Of a DNA stretch of 64,000 nt, positions 25,934-35,751 are shown piece by piece (the first letter of the stretch is position 1; each line of letters starts with the position of its first letter). The notes under the pieces are model-generated. The model did no database searches. It was given only the letters and a program-made list of their open reading frames with translations, and was not told the DNA's origin. The DNA comes from Deltaproteobacteria bacterium (GTDB lineage: Bacteria > Myxococcota_A > Polyangia > Haliangiales > JADYYK01): the NCBI GenBank assembly GCA_020853705.1, contig JADYYK010000017.1, forward strand, positions 62,001 through 126,000, given 5' to 3'. The position numbers and the translations under genes are program-made.

Positions 25934-26638
25934 GTGCGCATCGCCATCGGCACCAGCGGCTTCGCCTACAAGGAATGGAAGGGGAACTTTTACCCGGCCA
26001 GGACGAAACCGGAGGAGATGCTGCCGTTTTACGCCAGCAAGCTCGGCACGGTGGAGATCAACAACACCTTCTATGCCCTGCCCAAGCCCAACGTGATGGC
26101 GAGCTGGGCCGCGCAGGTGCCGGCCGGCTTCTCCTTCGCGGTCAAGGCCAACCGGCGCATCACCCACATCGGGCGGCTCAAGAACGCCATCCAGCCCACC
26201 GAGGCCATGCTGCGCGCCTGCGCCGAGCTGGGCGACAAGATGGGGCCGCTGCTGTTCGGCCTGCCGCCAAACTTGAAGAAGGACGTGGCCCGGCTGCGCG
26301 AGTTCGTGGACGGCATCCCGCGCGGCCCGCGGGTGGCCTTCGAGTTCCGCCACGACAGCTGGTTTGACGACGAGGTCTATGAGGTGCTGCGCGGGCGCGA
26401 CGCCGCGCTGTGCATCGCCGAGGCCGACGACGACGACGGGCTGACCACGCCGCTGGTGGCGACCGCGGGTTGGGGCTATCTGCGCCTGCGCAAGGCCGAC
26501 TATGACGCGGCGGCGCTGCGGGCGTGGGCGGGCAAGATCAAGGCGCAGCGGTGGTCGGACGCGGTGGTCTACTTCAAGCACGAGGACGGCGGCACCGGGC
26601 CGCGCTTCGCCGCCGAGCTGGCTGCGCTGGTCAAGTAG
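25934..26638 (+). CDS. DUF72 (YecE-like) protein
   Basis: This 234-aa protein has the family N-terminus IAIGTSGFAYKEWKG followed by FYPARTKPEEMLPFYA, TVEINNTFYALP, and the C-terminal VVYFKHEDGGTGP segment. The fold is a TIM-barrel-like endonuclease-IV relative; the biochemical role is not settled. The length is a little under the usual 240-290. The start is a GTG; a TAGTAT -10-like hexamer ends only six bases before it, so the mRNA may be leaderless. It is divergent from the CHAT gene with almost no gap and convergent with the next gene (three bases). Confidence 0.9.
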   Translation: MRIAIGTSGFAYKEWKGNFYPARTKPEEMLPFYASKLGTVEINNTFYALPKPNVMASWAAQVPAGFSFAVKANRRITHIGRLKNAIQPTEAMLRACAELGDKMGPLLFGLPPNLKKDVARLREFVDGIPRGPRVAFEFRHDSWFDDEVYEVLRGRDAALCIAEADDDDGLTTPLVATAGWGYLRLRKADYDAAALRAWAGKIKAQRWSDAVVYFKHEDGGTGPRFAAELAALVK

Positions 26639-26641
26639 CGG

Positions 26642-27970
26642 TCACTTGCACTTCTGGATGCGCACGAAGTAGAGCGGCACCCCGGCGGCGCGGCTGGGGC
26701 TGTTCTCGGTCACCGTCCAGGCCCGCAGCTGGCAGAACTTCTCGCCCGGCAGCTGGTACAGCAGCCAGCCGTTGAGGTAGGCCTCGACGGCGCGGCCGCC
26801 CGAGGTGGTGACGTGGACGGTGTCGTCCATCAGCACCTTGAGCAGCTTGGCCTTGGGGTGAAACTCCTTGAGCGCCTTCTTGGCCTTGGCGCACCAGTAG
26901 CCCTTGCAGGTCTTGCCCGGCACCGGCCAGGTCGGGGCCAGGGCCTCGATGTTGGCCCGCATGGCGTCCTTGTTCGCCTGCAGCTTGGCCCACATGGGGT
27001 GGTCCTCGGGCACCGTCATGCCCGCGGCCTGGAACAGCGGCTGGTACTGCTTCATCAGGGCGGCCTTGGCCGCCGGCGTGAAGGTGAGGTTCTCGGCATA
27101 CGAGAACGGCTGCGTGGTCTCGATCCAGCCATCGCGGTTGCGCAGCTCCTCCACGGTGACCGGACGGCTCCCGCTGGCCTGCCCCGCCAGCGCGGCGAGG
27201 ACGCTGTTCTGCAGCACCTCGGTGCGACGGGTGGCCAGCTCGCAGATCTGGGTCGGGGTCTGCTCGTTGATCTTGCCGCTGCACTTGCCGGGATCGGGGA
27301 TGTTCTGGCAGATCTTGCCCAGGCGCTCCAGCATCGCGCGCAGCTCGTTGACGCCATTGACGGTGCTGACCCCGCCGCCGCCGCTCAGCGCCGAGCGCGC
27401 CAGGGTGACGAAGTTCTTCTCGTCGAAGGTCGTCACCGCGCCGGACAGCGGCGCGCACTGGTTCTGGATCTTGACGGCGGCCTCGTACTCGAGCTTGCGC
27501 TTGCGCTCGGCCTCGGCGTCTGCCGCGGCCTTGGTGGCGGCAGCCTTCTCGGCCTCGGCGCGCTGGCGTGCGGCGTTGGCCGCGGCCTGGTCGGCGGCCG
27601 CCTTCCGGAAGGCCGGCCCGGCGGCCTCGAAGTAGGGCTTGATGTCCTCGTACTTGGCCTTGAGCTTGACCGCGTCGTCCCAGGTCTTGCCGAGCTCGGT
27701 GATCTGCTCCCACTGGTACCTGAACTCCTGCAGCGCCTTGATGCCGACGTTGGCCCAGGCCTCGCCCTTGGCGACGTCGGCGCTGGGCGCGACCTTGGTG
27801 CCATCGAACAGGGCCAGGTCCTTGTTGACCGGGTCCATGGCCTCATGGATGCGCCGCAGGCGGTCGCGATCGTTGACGTCATCCTGCGGGTAGCGCGGCC
27901 GCGCGCCGGCGCTGGTCACCAGCGCGACGAGCACACAGGGCGCAATCACGGCGAGATGCCAGGTCTTCAT
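26642..27970 (-). CDS. Secreted hypothetical protein with helical/coiled-coil region and conserved Cys
   Basis: I do not recognise a family. The 442-aa protein has a signal peptide (MKTWHLAVIAPCVLVALVTS, cleaved near AGARPRY). A helical region spans about 30-160, with a strongly Ala/Lys/Glu-rich coiled coil near 115-150. A Cys-containing domain follows (NQCAPLSG, GKICQNIP, GKCSGKI, QICELATR), then a C-terminal domain with KTCKGYWCAKAKKA and the final QKCK. Eight or more Cys in an exported protein suggest disulphides. It lies 35 bases after the MopE/FGE-like lipoprotein gene, on the same strand, so it may be its operon partner. Role unknown. Confidence 0.7.
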   Translation of the reverse strand: MKTWHLAVIAPCVLVALVTSAGARPRYPQDDVNDRDRLRRIHEAMDPVNKDLALFDGTKVAPSADVAKGEAWANVGIKALQEFRYQWEQITELGKTWDDAVKLKAKYEDIKPYFEAAGPAFRKAAADQAAANAARQRAEAEKAAATKAAADAEAERKRKLEYEAAVKIQNQCAPLSGAVTTFDEKNFVTLARSALSGGGGVSTVNGVNELRAMLERLGKICQNIPDPGKCSGKINEQTPTQICELATRRTEVLQNSVLAALAGQASGSRPVTVEELRNRDGWIETTQPFSYAENLTFTPAAKAALMKQYQPLFQAAGMTVPEDHPMWAKLQANKDAMRANIEALAPTWPVPGKTCKGYWCAKAKKALKEFHPKAKLLKVLMDDTVHVTTSGGRAVEAYLNGWLLYQLPGEKFCQLRAWTVTENSPSRAAGVPLYFVRIQKCK

Positions 27971-28005
27971 TGCACCGATCTCCTCGAGAACCAGCGGTTG
28001 GACGG

Positions 28006-29940
28006 CTAAGGCGGTGTCGACGAGCAGCAGCGGAAGCCGGTGTTGCCATAGCGGAAGGTGCCATCGGCGACCGTGAAGTCGAAGTCGCAGCGCAGCGCCA
28101 GCGGCACGCTGTCGAACGAGCCACCGCGCAGGGGCAGCACGCCGGGCGAGCGCGCCTGGGTCCACTCGCGCAGGTTGCCGCTCATGTCGAACATGCCGCC
28201 TGCGCCGGCGCGGCACTGCGCCAGCGAGCGGGTCGCGATGACGCCGTCGGTGTCGGGCTGGCTGCCGGGGAAGTCCTTGCCGTTGCAGTCGCCCGCCGTG
28301 TAGGTGGTGCACGAGGTCATGCCGAAGGCGCACGGGGTGCCGCCCTGGCACGCGGTCTGCCACTCCGACTCGGTGCACAGGCGGGCGCCGGCGGCGGCGC
28401 ACGCGGCCACCGCCTCGTCATAGGTGACATCGCTCCAGGGCATCACGTTGGCCCGCGAGCAGGCCCGCGTGTTCAGCGTGCCGGCGGAGAGCGCGCTGGC
28501 GTTGGGGCGCGAGGCCTCATAGGCGTAGACGTAGTAGGCACCGACCGGGACCATGGGCTCCACCACGTAGGAGGGGTTCGTGCCCGGCGTCGGCTTGGCC
28601 TCGTCGACCGCGCCGTCGCAGTCGTTGTCGAGGCCGTCGCAGATCTCGGTGCCCGGCGCCAGCGGCGCGGGGGCGCCGCACTCCAGCGCGGTGCCGGTGG
28701 GGTTGCAGCGCAGCATGCCGGAGGTGCGGCAGGAACCGGTGCCGTTGCCACACAGGGTGCCCTTGAGCGGGAAGGCGTCGAGGTCGGCCAGGCCGTTGCA
28801 GTCGTTGTCGAGGCCGTCGCAGCGCGACTCGCTGGTGATGTTGCCAGCGGCGTCGACCTCGACGTCGGGACCATAGCTGCACACGAAGCGGCCCAGGGTG
28901 CTGTTGCAGCTGGCGGTGGCGCCCGCGCAGGCGCCGGTGCTGCGGCACAGGCCGGCGGGGACGCTGACGCCCTCGTCGACCATGCCGTCGCAGTCGTCGT
29001 CGCGCCCGTTGCAGATCTCGGCGCCGGCGGGGTCGCACACATACTCGCAGCCATCGACCGGGTCGACGTTGATGTCGTGGAAGCCGGCCAGGCAGAAGCG
29101 AACCGCGCAGCGACCCACGGTGGTGGCGTCGGGCACGCACTGCCAGACCGCGCCCATGGCGGAGGCGCCACCGCAGCGTGTGCCGCAGCTGCCACAGTTG
29201 CGCGCGTCGGTGCTGAGGTCGAAGCCCTCGTCGGGCGCGCCGCTGCAGTTGTCGTCGAGGCCGTTACAGGTCTCGGTGCGCGGGCCCTGGCCGCCGCGAC
29301 ACACGAAGCCGCCGCCGACACAGTCGAGGGTGCCGAAGCTGCACTCGCCGGTGTCGACGCCGCAGCTGCCGGTGCTGGCGACGCCGTTGTCGATCATGCC
29401 GTCGCAGTCCTCGTCCTTGCCGTCGCAGGTCTCGGCCATCGGCATCACGCCGCCGGTGCAGCTCAGGGTGCCGCCCATGCAGTGCTCGGTGCCGCGCCGG
29501 CACTCGCCGACGCCGGTGCCGCAGGGCAGGCCACCGCCCGGGTCGCCGTTGTCATCGGTGCCGTCGCAGTCGTCGTCCATGCCGTTGCAGGTCTCGGCCT
29601 GGGCCACCACGCCGCCCATGCAGTCGAGCCGACCATTGACACACTGGGTGGTTCCTTCGCGACAGATCCCGACGTTCCTCGAGCAGGTGGCGCCGCCGCC
29701 GGGGTTGCCGTCGTCGATCACGCCATCGCAGTCGTCGTCGAGGCCGTTGCACTGCTCGGGCGCCGCCGCGCAGGCGTCCATCCGGATCACGATGTCGCCA
29801 TCGCCGCCATCGCCGCCGCCATCACCGGCGTCGCTGCCAGCAGAGGTCCCGGCGTCGCCGCAGATGACACAGTAGGGATCGACCACGCAGCCACCGAGTG
29901 TCAGCAGCGCGGCCAGCCCGAAACCCACCAGCGCGCGCAT
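28006..29940 (-). CDS. MopE-repeat lipoprotein with C-terminal FGE/sulfatase-modifying-factor-like domain
   Basis: The 644-aa protein has lipobox LTLGGC (Cys about 18), an Asp/Gly-rich linker, and eight or so MopE-type units of the form C-N-G-x-D-D-D-C-D-G (for example [17 protein letters not shown]). These are Ca2+-binding-like loops separated by small Cys-rich modules. The last 170 residues resemble the FGE-sulfatase fold ([58 protein letters not shown]). The two catalytic Cys of true FGEs are not in the expected GGS segment, so formylglycine chemistry is unlikely. The ATG at 29940 overlaps the stop of the giant upstream gene as TGATG; it is surely co-translated with it. Confidence 0.82.
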   Translation of the reverse strand: MRALVGFGLAALLTLGGCVVDPYCVICGDAGTSAGSDAGDGGGDGGDGDIVIRMDACAAAPEQCNGLDDDCDGVIDDGNPGGGATCSRNVGICREGTTQCVNGRLDCMGGVVAQAETCNGMDDDCDGTDDNGDPGGGLPCGTGVGECRRGTEHCMGGTLSCTGGVMPMAETCDGKDEDCDGMIDNGVASTGSCGVDTGECSFGTLDCVGGGFVCRGGQGPRTETCNGLDDNCSGAPDEGFDLSTDARNCGSCGTRCGGASAMGAVWQCVPDATTVGRCAVRFCLAGFHDINVDPVDGCEYVCDPAGAEICNGRDDDCDGMVDEGVSVPAGLCRSTGACAGATASCNSTLGRFVCSYGPDVEVDAAGNITSESRCDGLDNDCNGLADLDAFPLKGTLCGNGTGSCRTSGMLRCNPTGTALECGAPAPLAPGTEICDGLDNDCDGAVDEAKPTPGTNPSYVVEPMVPVGAYYVYAYEASRPNASALSAGTLNTRACSRANVMPWSDVTYDEAVAACAAAGARLCTESEWQTACQGGTPCAFGMTSCTTYTAGDCNGKDFPGSQPDTDGVIATRSLAQCRAGAGGMFDMSGNLREWTQARSPGVLPLRGGSFDSVPLALRCDFDFTVADGTFRYGNTGFRCCSSTPP

Positions 29941-32900
29941 CAACGCCTCCTCCGCGCACGCAGCACGAAGAGGCCGAGGCCGAGCAGGCCGAGCAGCCAG
30001 GCTCCTGGCGGTGCGCCGCGTTGCCTGGCGCCGGTCTCGCAGGCGCAGCCGCCGTCGCCGGTGACCAGGATCTTGACGTCACCCTGGCCCGGATCGACGC
30101 CGCCGTCGGGCGGCAACAGCTGCGACGGATCGAAGCAGTCGCCCAGCTTGCAGCTCTGCCCGGTCGGGCAGGTCACGCCCACGCATGGGTCGGCAATGCA
30201 GGTGCCGGTCAGCGGGTCGCACGTCTTGTTGGGGTCACAGATCACGCCGCCACAGCGGGGGTTCGTGCAGCGCATCTGGGTCGGGTCGCACACCATCGGC
30301 AGCGCGCAGCTCTGCGGGCAGCCGGTGGCGACGCACGCGCCGTCCTTGCAGGCCTGGCCGTCGGGGCAGCTGACGCCGGCGCAGCTCGGGTGGCAGGTGC
30401 CGCCACGACAGAACTGGTTCGCGTCGCAGGTCACGCCCCCGCACGGGTTGGGCACGCAGGTGTCGGCCACACACAGCTCGCCGGCGGCGCACTTGCCGGG
30501 CAGGAACGTGCAGGTGTCGGGTACGCACGAGCCGTCGGTCGGGCGGCACACGCGATCCGCCGCGCAGGTCACGGTGCTGCACAGGGTCACGCAGCGGCCC
30601 ATGCGGCAGGTGTTGACGGTGCCGTCCTGGCCCGGCGGACAGTTGACGCCCCCGCACGGGTCGGCGACGCAGAAGCCGTTGACGCAGCGCTTGCCCGACG
30701 GGCACGGGAACTCACCGGTGCCGCAGGGCGACGCGCACTGGCAGTCGGTGCAGGTCGAACCCGACGGGCACAGCGAGGCGCCGCTCTGCGGGATGTCGAC
30801 CATGCCGTCGCAGTCGTCGTCGAGGCAGTTGCACACCTCGGGCGAGGGGCCGACATAGCCCACGCAGGTGTAGGTGCCCGCGACGCAGCGCATCCGCCCC
30901 GCCTCGCACTCACCGCCCACCGGCATGCCGCAGGCGCCCATGTCAGGCAGCCCCTCGTCGACCTGGCCGTTGCAGTTGTCGTCGCGGTTGTTGCAGGTCT
31001 CGGGCATCGCCATCATGGCGCCCTGGCACACCAGCCGTCCCGCCACGCAGTGCACGGTGCCGCTGCCGCACACCGGATCGGTGCACGCGGCGCCGCCACC
31101 CGGATCGCCCTCGTCGACCATCATGTTGCAGTTGTCGTCGAGCCCGTTGCAGATCTCGGGGCTGGGGCCGACGTCGTTGCAGGCGCCGAACATGCCGGCG
31201 ACGCACAGCTCGACGCCGGCCACGCACTCGCCCTCGTCGGTGCCGCAGTCGCGCGTGATCTGGTCGACCACGCCATCGCAGTCGTTGTCGATGTTGTCGC
31301 AGATCTCGGGGCTGGGGCCGATGCCGGAGCAGGCGCCGAAGACACCCATCATCTGCGGCACGGTCTGCTCGATGCACTGCTGGGTGCCGGCGCTGCACGG
31401 CGCGACGGCGCCGCCGCACGAGCGCGAGACCTCCTCGTCGATGCGGCCGTCGCAGTCGTTGTCGCGACCGTCGCAGATCTCGGTGCTGGGGCGGCACGCG
31501 GCGCAGACGTCGATGGCGGGCGGGATGACGTCGATGAACCCGTTGCAGTCGTCGTCGAGGCCGTTGCAGATCTCGGCGGGCACCGGGCCGCACTGGCCGC
31601 AGGCGTTCTTGACCTCGTCGAGGATGCCGTTCTGGCAGTTGTCATCGACGCCGTTGCAGGGGTCGCCGGGGTCGGCGCACAGCGTCTGCGTGGCCACCGC
31701 GGGGCTGCCGGCCAGGTTGCAGTACTTGACGAAGCCCTCGTCGACGACGTTGTTGCAGTTGTCGTCGAGGTTGTTGCAGATCTCGATGCGGATCGAGCTC
31801 GACACGATCTGCGACACCGCCAGCGACAGGTTGGTCGGATCGCTGACGATGATGGCCGAGGTGGTGCCGCCCTCGGCCGCGATGGCGTCGAGGTTGCCCT
31901 TCAGGGTGTTGTCGGCGAAGCCGATGACGTGCACGAGGTACCCCGCGGTGCGCAGCGCGCGCGCGGCCGCCAGGGGATCGCCGCCACAGGTCTCCAGGCC
32001 GTCTGTGATGAGGACGACGCGGTAGGGCCGGCAGGCGCCGCGCGGGTCGGCGGCGCGCACGCCGGCGAGGTAGGTCTGGGCCGACGACAGGATGCCGGCC
32101 AGCGGCGTGGTGCCGCTGCCGCGCAGCTCGAAGTCCATGCTGGGCGGCGGGGTGCCGGGGTAGTTGGAGCGGCCATCGAGCCAGGTCAAGAGGTCGGGCG
32201 CGTTGTCCGGGCTGAAGCCGACCACGGCGTCACCCGAGGCGAAGCCGCTGCACGGCGAGGCGCCAGCGCCCTGCCAGCCGCCCGAGCGCAGGCTCAGGTT
32301 GGCGCCGGGGCAGCTGAAGCCAGCGGCGCGCTGATGGAAGCGCATCAGGCCGTACTCGACCTCGCCGAAGGCGGCCACCGCGTTGGTGATGCCCTGCTTG
32401 ACCTGGAACAGGCGGGCGTCGTCGGCGCGGGTGTTGCCGCAGCCGTTGGCCCCGCAGGTGGCGCAGGCGACGTCGCTGCCCGGGCACTCGGTCGAGCCGT
32501 CACCGCCGGTGAAGCCCTGCGCGGCCGGCAGCGCAGCGCAGTTGTTGAGGTTCATCGAGCCCGAGGTGTCGAACAGCAAGAGCAGGCGCGGCGGCGTGGT
32601 CGGATCGAGCGCGGGATCGTCCTCGCGGGTGTCGTTCGACGCGTGGCAGCCCGGGTCGCTGGGGTAGTCGAACAGGAGGTCACCGTCGTTGTCGATGCCG
32701 TCCATGCAGGCCGGGAACGAGATCTCGTTGTTGTCGGTGGCGCTGGTGCAGCCCGGGTCGCTCGGGAAGTCGATCAGGGTGTCGCCGTCGTTGTCGGCGC
32801 CATCACCGCACGCGGCGGGGCCGCTCTCGGTGGTGTCGCTGGCGTCCTGGCAGCCGGGGTCGGCGAGGTCGACCAGCATGTCGCCGTCGTTGTCGCCGCC

Positions 32901-35276
32901 GTCGGCGCACTGGGTGACCACGTTGGTCTCGTCGTTGTCGGTCGGCGAGTCACAGCCAGGATCGCCGGGGAAGTCGATGGCCCCATCGCCGTCGTTGTCC
33001 TTGCCGTCGACGCAGGCCGGGATGGGGCGCGCGAAGCAGGTCGCGCTGAGGTCGCTCTCCAGCGTGGTGGCGCCGTCGGCGCTGGCACGGATCTCCAGGC
33101 CGCCATACAGCGAACCGAAGCTGCCGAGGAAGCCGGTCATGGTCCAGTTGCCTGCTGCCACGGTTGCCAGGCCGCGCTCGATGCCGTTGAAGAAGACGCG
33201 GATCAGGGTGCCGTCGGGCGCGCTGGAGGTGCCGCGGATGGCGATGTCACCCATGTCGATGGGGCAGCTCAGCACCGGCGCCGCGGTGCGCGGCTGGCCG
33301 ATCGGGACGTAGGTGAGGTTCTGCAGGTTGTGCTCGAAGTCGCCCGACAGCCCCATCGACTGATCGCTGATGAGCTGCACCGTGACCGGGTACAGGCCGC
33401 TGGCCACCGCGCCGGGCACGTCCATGGTGAACGAGAACGGCAGGCTGATGCCCTCGGCGATCGAGACCGCGGGGCGGAACTCGGGCTGCGACCCGGCGCA
33501 GTTGCTGTCGCAGGTGTACTGCACCGTGCCGATGGTCAGGCGCGCGGGCGTGCCACCCAGCGTGCCGCCCACTGGCAGCAGCAGGCGCACGCGCTGCAGC
33601 GTGCCGCCGCCGGTGCCGGTGTTGCTCAGGGTGCCCGACAGCACGACGCTGCCCGGGCTGGCGACGCTGGCGCTCTGCGGAGCCAGGGTCAGGGTGGGCA
33701 CGAAGAGGTCACGCACCACCGTGATGGCCTGGGTGGTGTAGCTGGGGATCTGCGTCGAGATGTAGTCGGCGAACACCGCGTTGGTGTTCTGACCGACGCC
33801 GCCGACATCGAGCTCGATGGTGAAGGTGCGCTCCTCCGACGGCGCCAGGCGCGCGATGGTCGGCCACACCACGCAGGCCGAGGCGCCGCAGGTGCTCTGG
33901 GTGCCGCCGCCGCTGGCCGACACGAAGGCCATGCGCGAGCTGTCGAAGCGCAGGCGCATCTGCACGTTGGTCTGCCCGACCGGGTTGGTCGACAGGTTCT
34001 TGGCGCGCAGGGTGTAGGTCAGGCGGTCGCCGTTGCCGGCCAGCGTGCGGTCGACCGAGAGGTCATAGAGCAGGTTCAGGAACACGCACGCCGGCGAGCC
34101 CAGGTAAAAGCCCCAGGAGTTGTCCTTGCCGCGGGCGCCGACGTTGGTCGATGTGGTGTCGGTGCCGAACATCTCGCCGCAGTCGACGTCGGCGTTCTGC
34201 ACCGGGTCGAGCGGCAGCGCGCGCACCCGCAGCGCGACCTCGGCGAAGCCGGGCTCGCCGACGTAGGTCTCGCCGAGCGCGATGCGGACGGCCTGGGTGT
34301 GCGGACCGCCGGTGGTGGAGAAGGGCAGCGGGGTGCGCGGGGTCGGGTCGGCGGCGAAGGTGGTGGTCGCGATGTCGACGCGGGTGTCGAGGCCGGTGCC
34401 GGTGGCGGCGGCGCCGGTGCCGATCCAGCTCTCGGCCGAGCGCGCGCGCTGCCAGGGGCCCACGGTGTCGTTGAAGCGGATGGTCGGCGCGGCCGCGAAG
34501 CCGGTGGCCTCGAAGCTGTAGTGGCTCTGTGGTCCGGCCACCGGCGAGCCATAGCCAAACGGGGTGTTGCCCTTGCCGCTGTTGCCCGAGGCGGCACCCT
34601 GGATGCCGTAGGCGTTGACCTGGGTGAGGTCCCAGGCGTTGTGGGCGTTGAGGCCGCCAGTGGCGCCGAGCAGCAGGGCGATCGAGGCCGAGTACTGCGG
34701 CGTCGGGCTCATGGGCAGACCGTTCATCAGGGTGATGAAGACGTTGCCCGGGGTGCGCGCGGTGCGGGTGTCGGTCGAGAAGAAGAAGCCGGCGTCGGCG
34801 AGCACGCCGGCCAGTGAGCCGTCCAGCACGGTGCGCGTGCCGGTCGAGGACGGCAGGCTGAAGTCGGCGCCGCAGTTGCCGCCGCAGCCGTCGAACGACA
34901 GGCCGGGGCGACGCACGTTGCGGGTCAGGCCAGCGGCGTCGGTCAGGCGCACACCGACCACCTCGGTGTTGGCCGGGATGTACTCGGTCAGGTAGCCATT
35001 GACCCCGTGGACGTAGTTGTCCGGCACCGGTACGTACTTGAATTTGAAGAGGATCACGTCACCGACGGCGACGCGGACGTCGCTGCCGCCGCCACCCGCC
35101 GAGGTCCCGGTTTCGGGATCGATGAGCTGGATGGTGGCGTCCGGGAGCGTCTTCGCCGTCAGGACCGGAGGAGTGCCGTCGGCATGAGCCGCACCGGCGA
35201 GGAGGCCGCAAGACATGATGGTCGTCAGGGCGAGCGATGGCCGGATCGCTCGCAACGACCGGGTGCACTGCAGCAC
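29940..35276 (-). CDS. Giant multidomain surface protein: adhesion-type N-domain, VWA, MopE repeats, Cys-rich modules, MYXO-CTERM-like tail
   Basis: This protein of about 1778 aa has a signal peptide (near MSCGLLAGAAHA-D). Beta-sandwich repeats of the DUF11/CARDB type fill about 40-750 (SVDRTLAGNGDRLTYTLRAK). Four Ca2+-loop-like CxDGxDNDGD repeats follow (about 770-890). A VWA domain spans about 910-1130, with the MIDAS start LLLFDTSGSMN and later LITDGLETCGG. Ten or so MopE units follow ([11 protein letters not shown]). EGF/TIL-like Cys-rich modules (about 1500-1720) precede a Cys-x-Cys, TM helix and RARRRR tail, like MYXO-CTERM. The GTG at 35276 has a GGGGGA site; the first ATG would truncate the signal. 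Predicted cell-surface adhesin or matrix protein. Confidence 0.85.
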   Translation of the reverse strand: MLQCTRSLRAIRPSLALTTIMSCGLLAGAAHADGTPPVLTAKTLPDATIQLIDPETGTSAGGGGSDVRVAVGDVILFKFKYVPVPDNYVHGVNGYLTEYIPANTEVVGVRLTDAAGLTRNVRRPGLSFDGCGGNCGADFSLPSSTGTRTVLDGSLAGVLADAGFFFSTDTRTARTPGNVFITLMNGLPMSPTPQYSASIALLLGATGGLNAHNAWDLTQVNAYGIQGAASGNSGKGNTPFGYGSPVAGPQSHYSFEATGFAAAPTIRFNDTVGPWQRARSAESWIGTGAAATGTGLDTRVDIATTTFAADPTPRTPLPFSTTGGPHTQAVRIALGETYVGEPGFAEVALRVRALPLDPVQNADVDCGEMFGTDTTSTNVGARGKDNSWGFYLGSPACVFLNLLYDLSVDRTLAGNGDRLTYTLRAKNLSTNPVGQTNVQMRLRFDSSRMAFVSASGGGTQSTCGASACVVWPTIARLAPSEERTFTIELDVGGVGQNTNAVFADYISTQIPSYTTQAITVVRDLFVPTLTLAPQSASVASPGSVVLSGTLSNTGTGGGTLQRVRLLLPVGGTLGGTPARLTIGTVQYTCDSNCAGSQPEFRPAVSIAEGISLPFSFTMDVPGAVASGLYPVTVQLISDQSMGLSGDFEHNLQNLTYVPIGQPRTAAPVLSCPIDMGDIAIRGTSSAPDGTLIRVFFNGIERGLATVAAGNWTMTGFLGSFGSLYGGLEIRASADGATTLESDLSATCFARPIPACVDGKDNDGDGAIDFPGDPGCDSPTDNDETNVVTQCADGGDNDGDMLVDLADPGCQDASDTTESGPAACGDGADNDGDTLIDFPSDPGCTSATDNNEISFPACMDGIDNDGDLLFDYPSDPGCHASNDTREDDPALDPTTPPRLLLLFDTSGSMNLNNCAALPAAQGFTGGDGSTECPGSDVACATCGANGCGNTRADDARLFQVKQGITNAVAAFGEVEYGLMRFHQRAAGFSCPGANLSLRSGGWQGAGASPCSGFASGDAVVGFSPDNAPDLLTWLDGRSNYPGTPPPSMDFELRGSGTTPLAGILSSAQTYLAGVRAADPRGACRPYRVVLITDGLETCGGDPLAAARALRTAGYLVHVIGFADNTLKGNLDAIAAEGGTTSAIIVSDPTNLSLAVSQIVSSSIRIEICNNLDDNCNNVVDEGFVKYCNLAGSPAVATQTLCADPGDPCNGVDDNCQNGILDEVKNACGQCGPVPAEICNGLDDDCNGFIDVIPPAIDVCAACRPSTEICDGRDNDCDGRIDEEVSRSCGGAVAPCSAGTQQCIEQTVPQMMGVFGACSGIGPSPEICDNIDNDCDGVVDQITRDCGTDEGECVAGVELCVAGMFGACNDVGPSPEICNGLDDNCNMMVDEGDPGGGAACTDPVCGSGTVHCVAGRLVCQGAMMAMPETCNNRDDNCNGQVDEGLPDMGACGMPVGGECEAGRMRCVAGTYTCVGYVGPSPEVCNCLDDDCDGMVDIPQSGASLCPSGSTCTDCQCASPCGTGEFPCPSGKRCVNGFCVADPCGGVNCPPGQDGTVNTCRMGRCVTLCSTVTCAADRVCRPTDGSCVPDTCTFLPGKCAAGELCVADTCVPNPCGGVTCDANQFCRGGTCHPSCAGVSCPDGQACKDGACVATGCPQSCALPMVCDPTQMRCTNPRCGGVICDPNKTCDPLTGTCIADPCVGVTCPTGQSCKLGDCFDPSQLLPPDGGVDPGQGDVKILVTGDGGCACETGARQRGAPPGAWLLGLLGLGLFVLRARRRR

Positions 35277-35319
35277 GCGGAGTCCCCCCAAAGAAATGAA
35301 TGAGATGTTGCAGGAGCGA

Positions 35320-35751
35320 TTACGAGTCTAACAGTGCTCGGATACGGGCCCCCACTTCCAGGAGGCCGATGCGCCAGAATCCACGGTGGTGCAGCGCCGG
35401 GTGCGGCAGCTTCAGCGTGGGGGTGTCGAGCTGGAGGTCATCATAGGCGACGATGTCGAGGTCGATGGTGCGCGGACCTTGTGGGCGCGCGCTGGTGCCG
35501 CGGTCGCGGCCGAGCTCGCGCTCGATGGCCAGGCAGGTGGCGAGCAGCGCGTGCGGGCTGAGGCCGGTGTCGAGGGCGACCATGCAGTTGAGAAAGGCTG
35601 GCTGGTCCGCGACCGGGCCGACCGGAGCGGTCTCCAGGATGCGCGAGCGCGCGTACACATGGCCGGCGCGGCCCAGGCGCAGGGTGGCCTGCTCGATGGC
35701 CAGCGCGCGGTCACCCAGGTTGGCACCCAGGGCGATGTAGGCGCGCGCCAT
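35320..35751 (-). CDS. folK: 2-amino-4-hydroxy-6-hydroxymethyldihydropteridine pyrophosphokinase
   Basis: FolK transfers pyrophosphate from ATP to 6-hydroxymethyl-dihydropterin in folate synthesis. The 143-aa protein begins MARAYIALGANLGDR, then VYARSRILETAPVGP, QPAFLNCMVAL, the signature GPRTIDLDIVAYDD with catalytic Asps, and LPHPALHHRGF. The ATG at 35751 overlaps the stop of the FGE-like gene as TGATG, so its expression may be coupled to an unrelated lipoprotein gene. Other folate genes are not in the window. Confidence 0.95.
   Translation of the reverse strand: MARAYIALGANLGDRALAIEQATLRLGRAGHVYARSRILETAPVGPVADQPAFLNCMVALDTGLSPHALLATCLAIERELGRDRGTSARPQGPRTIDLDIVAYDDLQLDTPTLKLPHPALHHRGFWRIGLLEVGARIRALLDS

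Noticed and set aside
24470-26638. CHAT protease plus DUF72 as a defence pair
   Set aside because: They are divergent with no shared operon, and DUF72 has no known link to CHAT proteases; adjacency alone is not enough.
28006-29940. Active formylglycine-generating enzyme
   Set aside because: The catalytic Cys pair expected after the RGG motif is absent and no sulfatase gene is nearby.
29898-34817. A 1639-codon open frame on the plus strand
   Set aside because: It lies antisense to the giant surface-protein gene, whose domains and signal peptide are clear. The plus-strand product is Ala/Val/Arg-rich and low in complexity, as expected for a shadow frame at this G+C.
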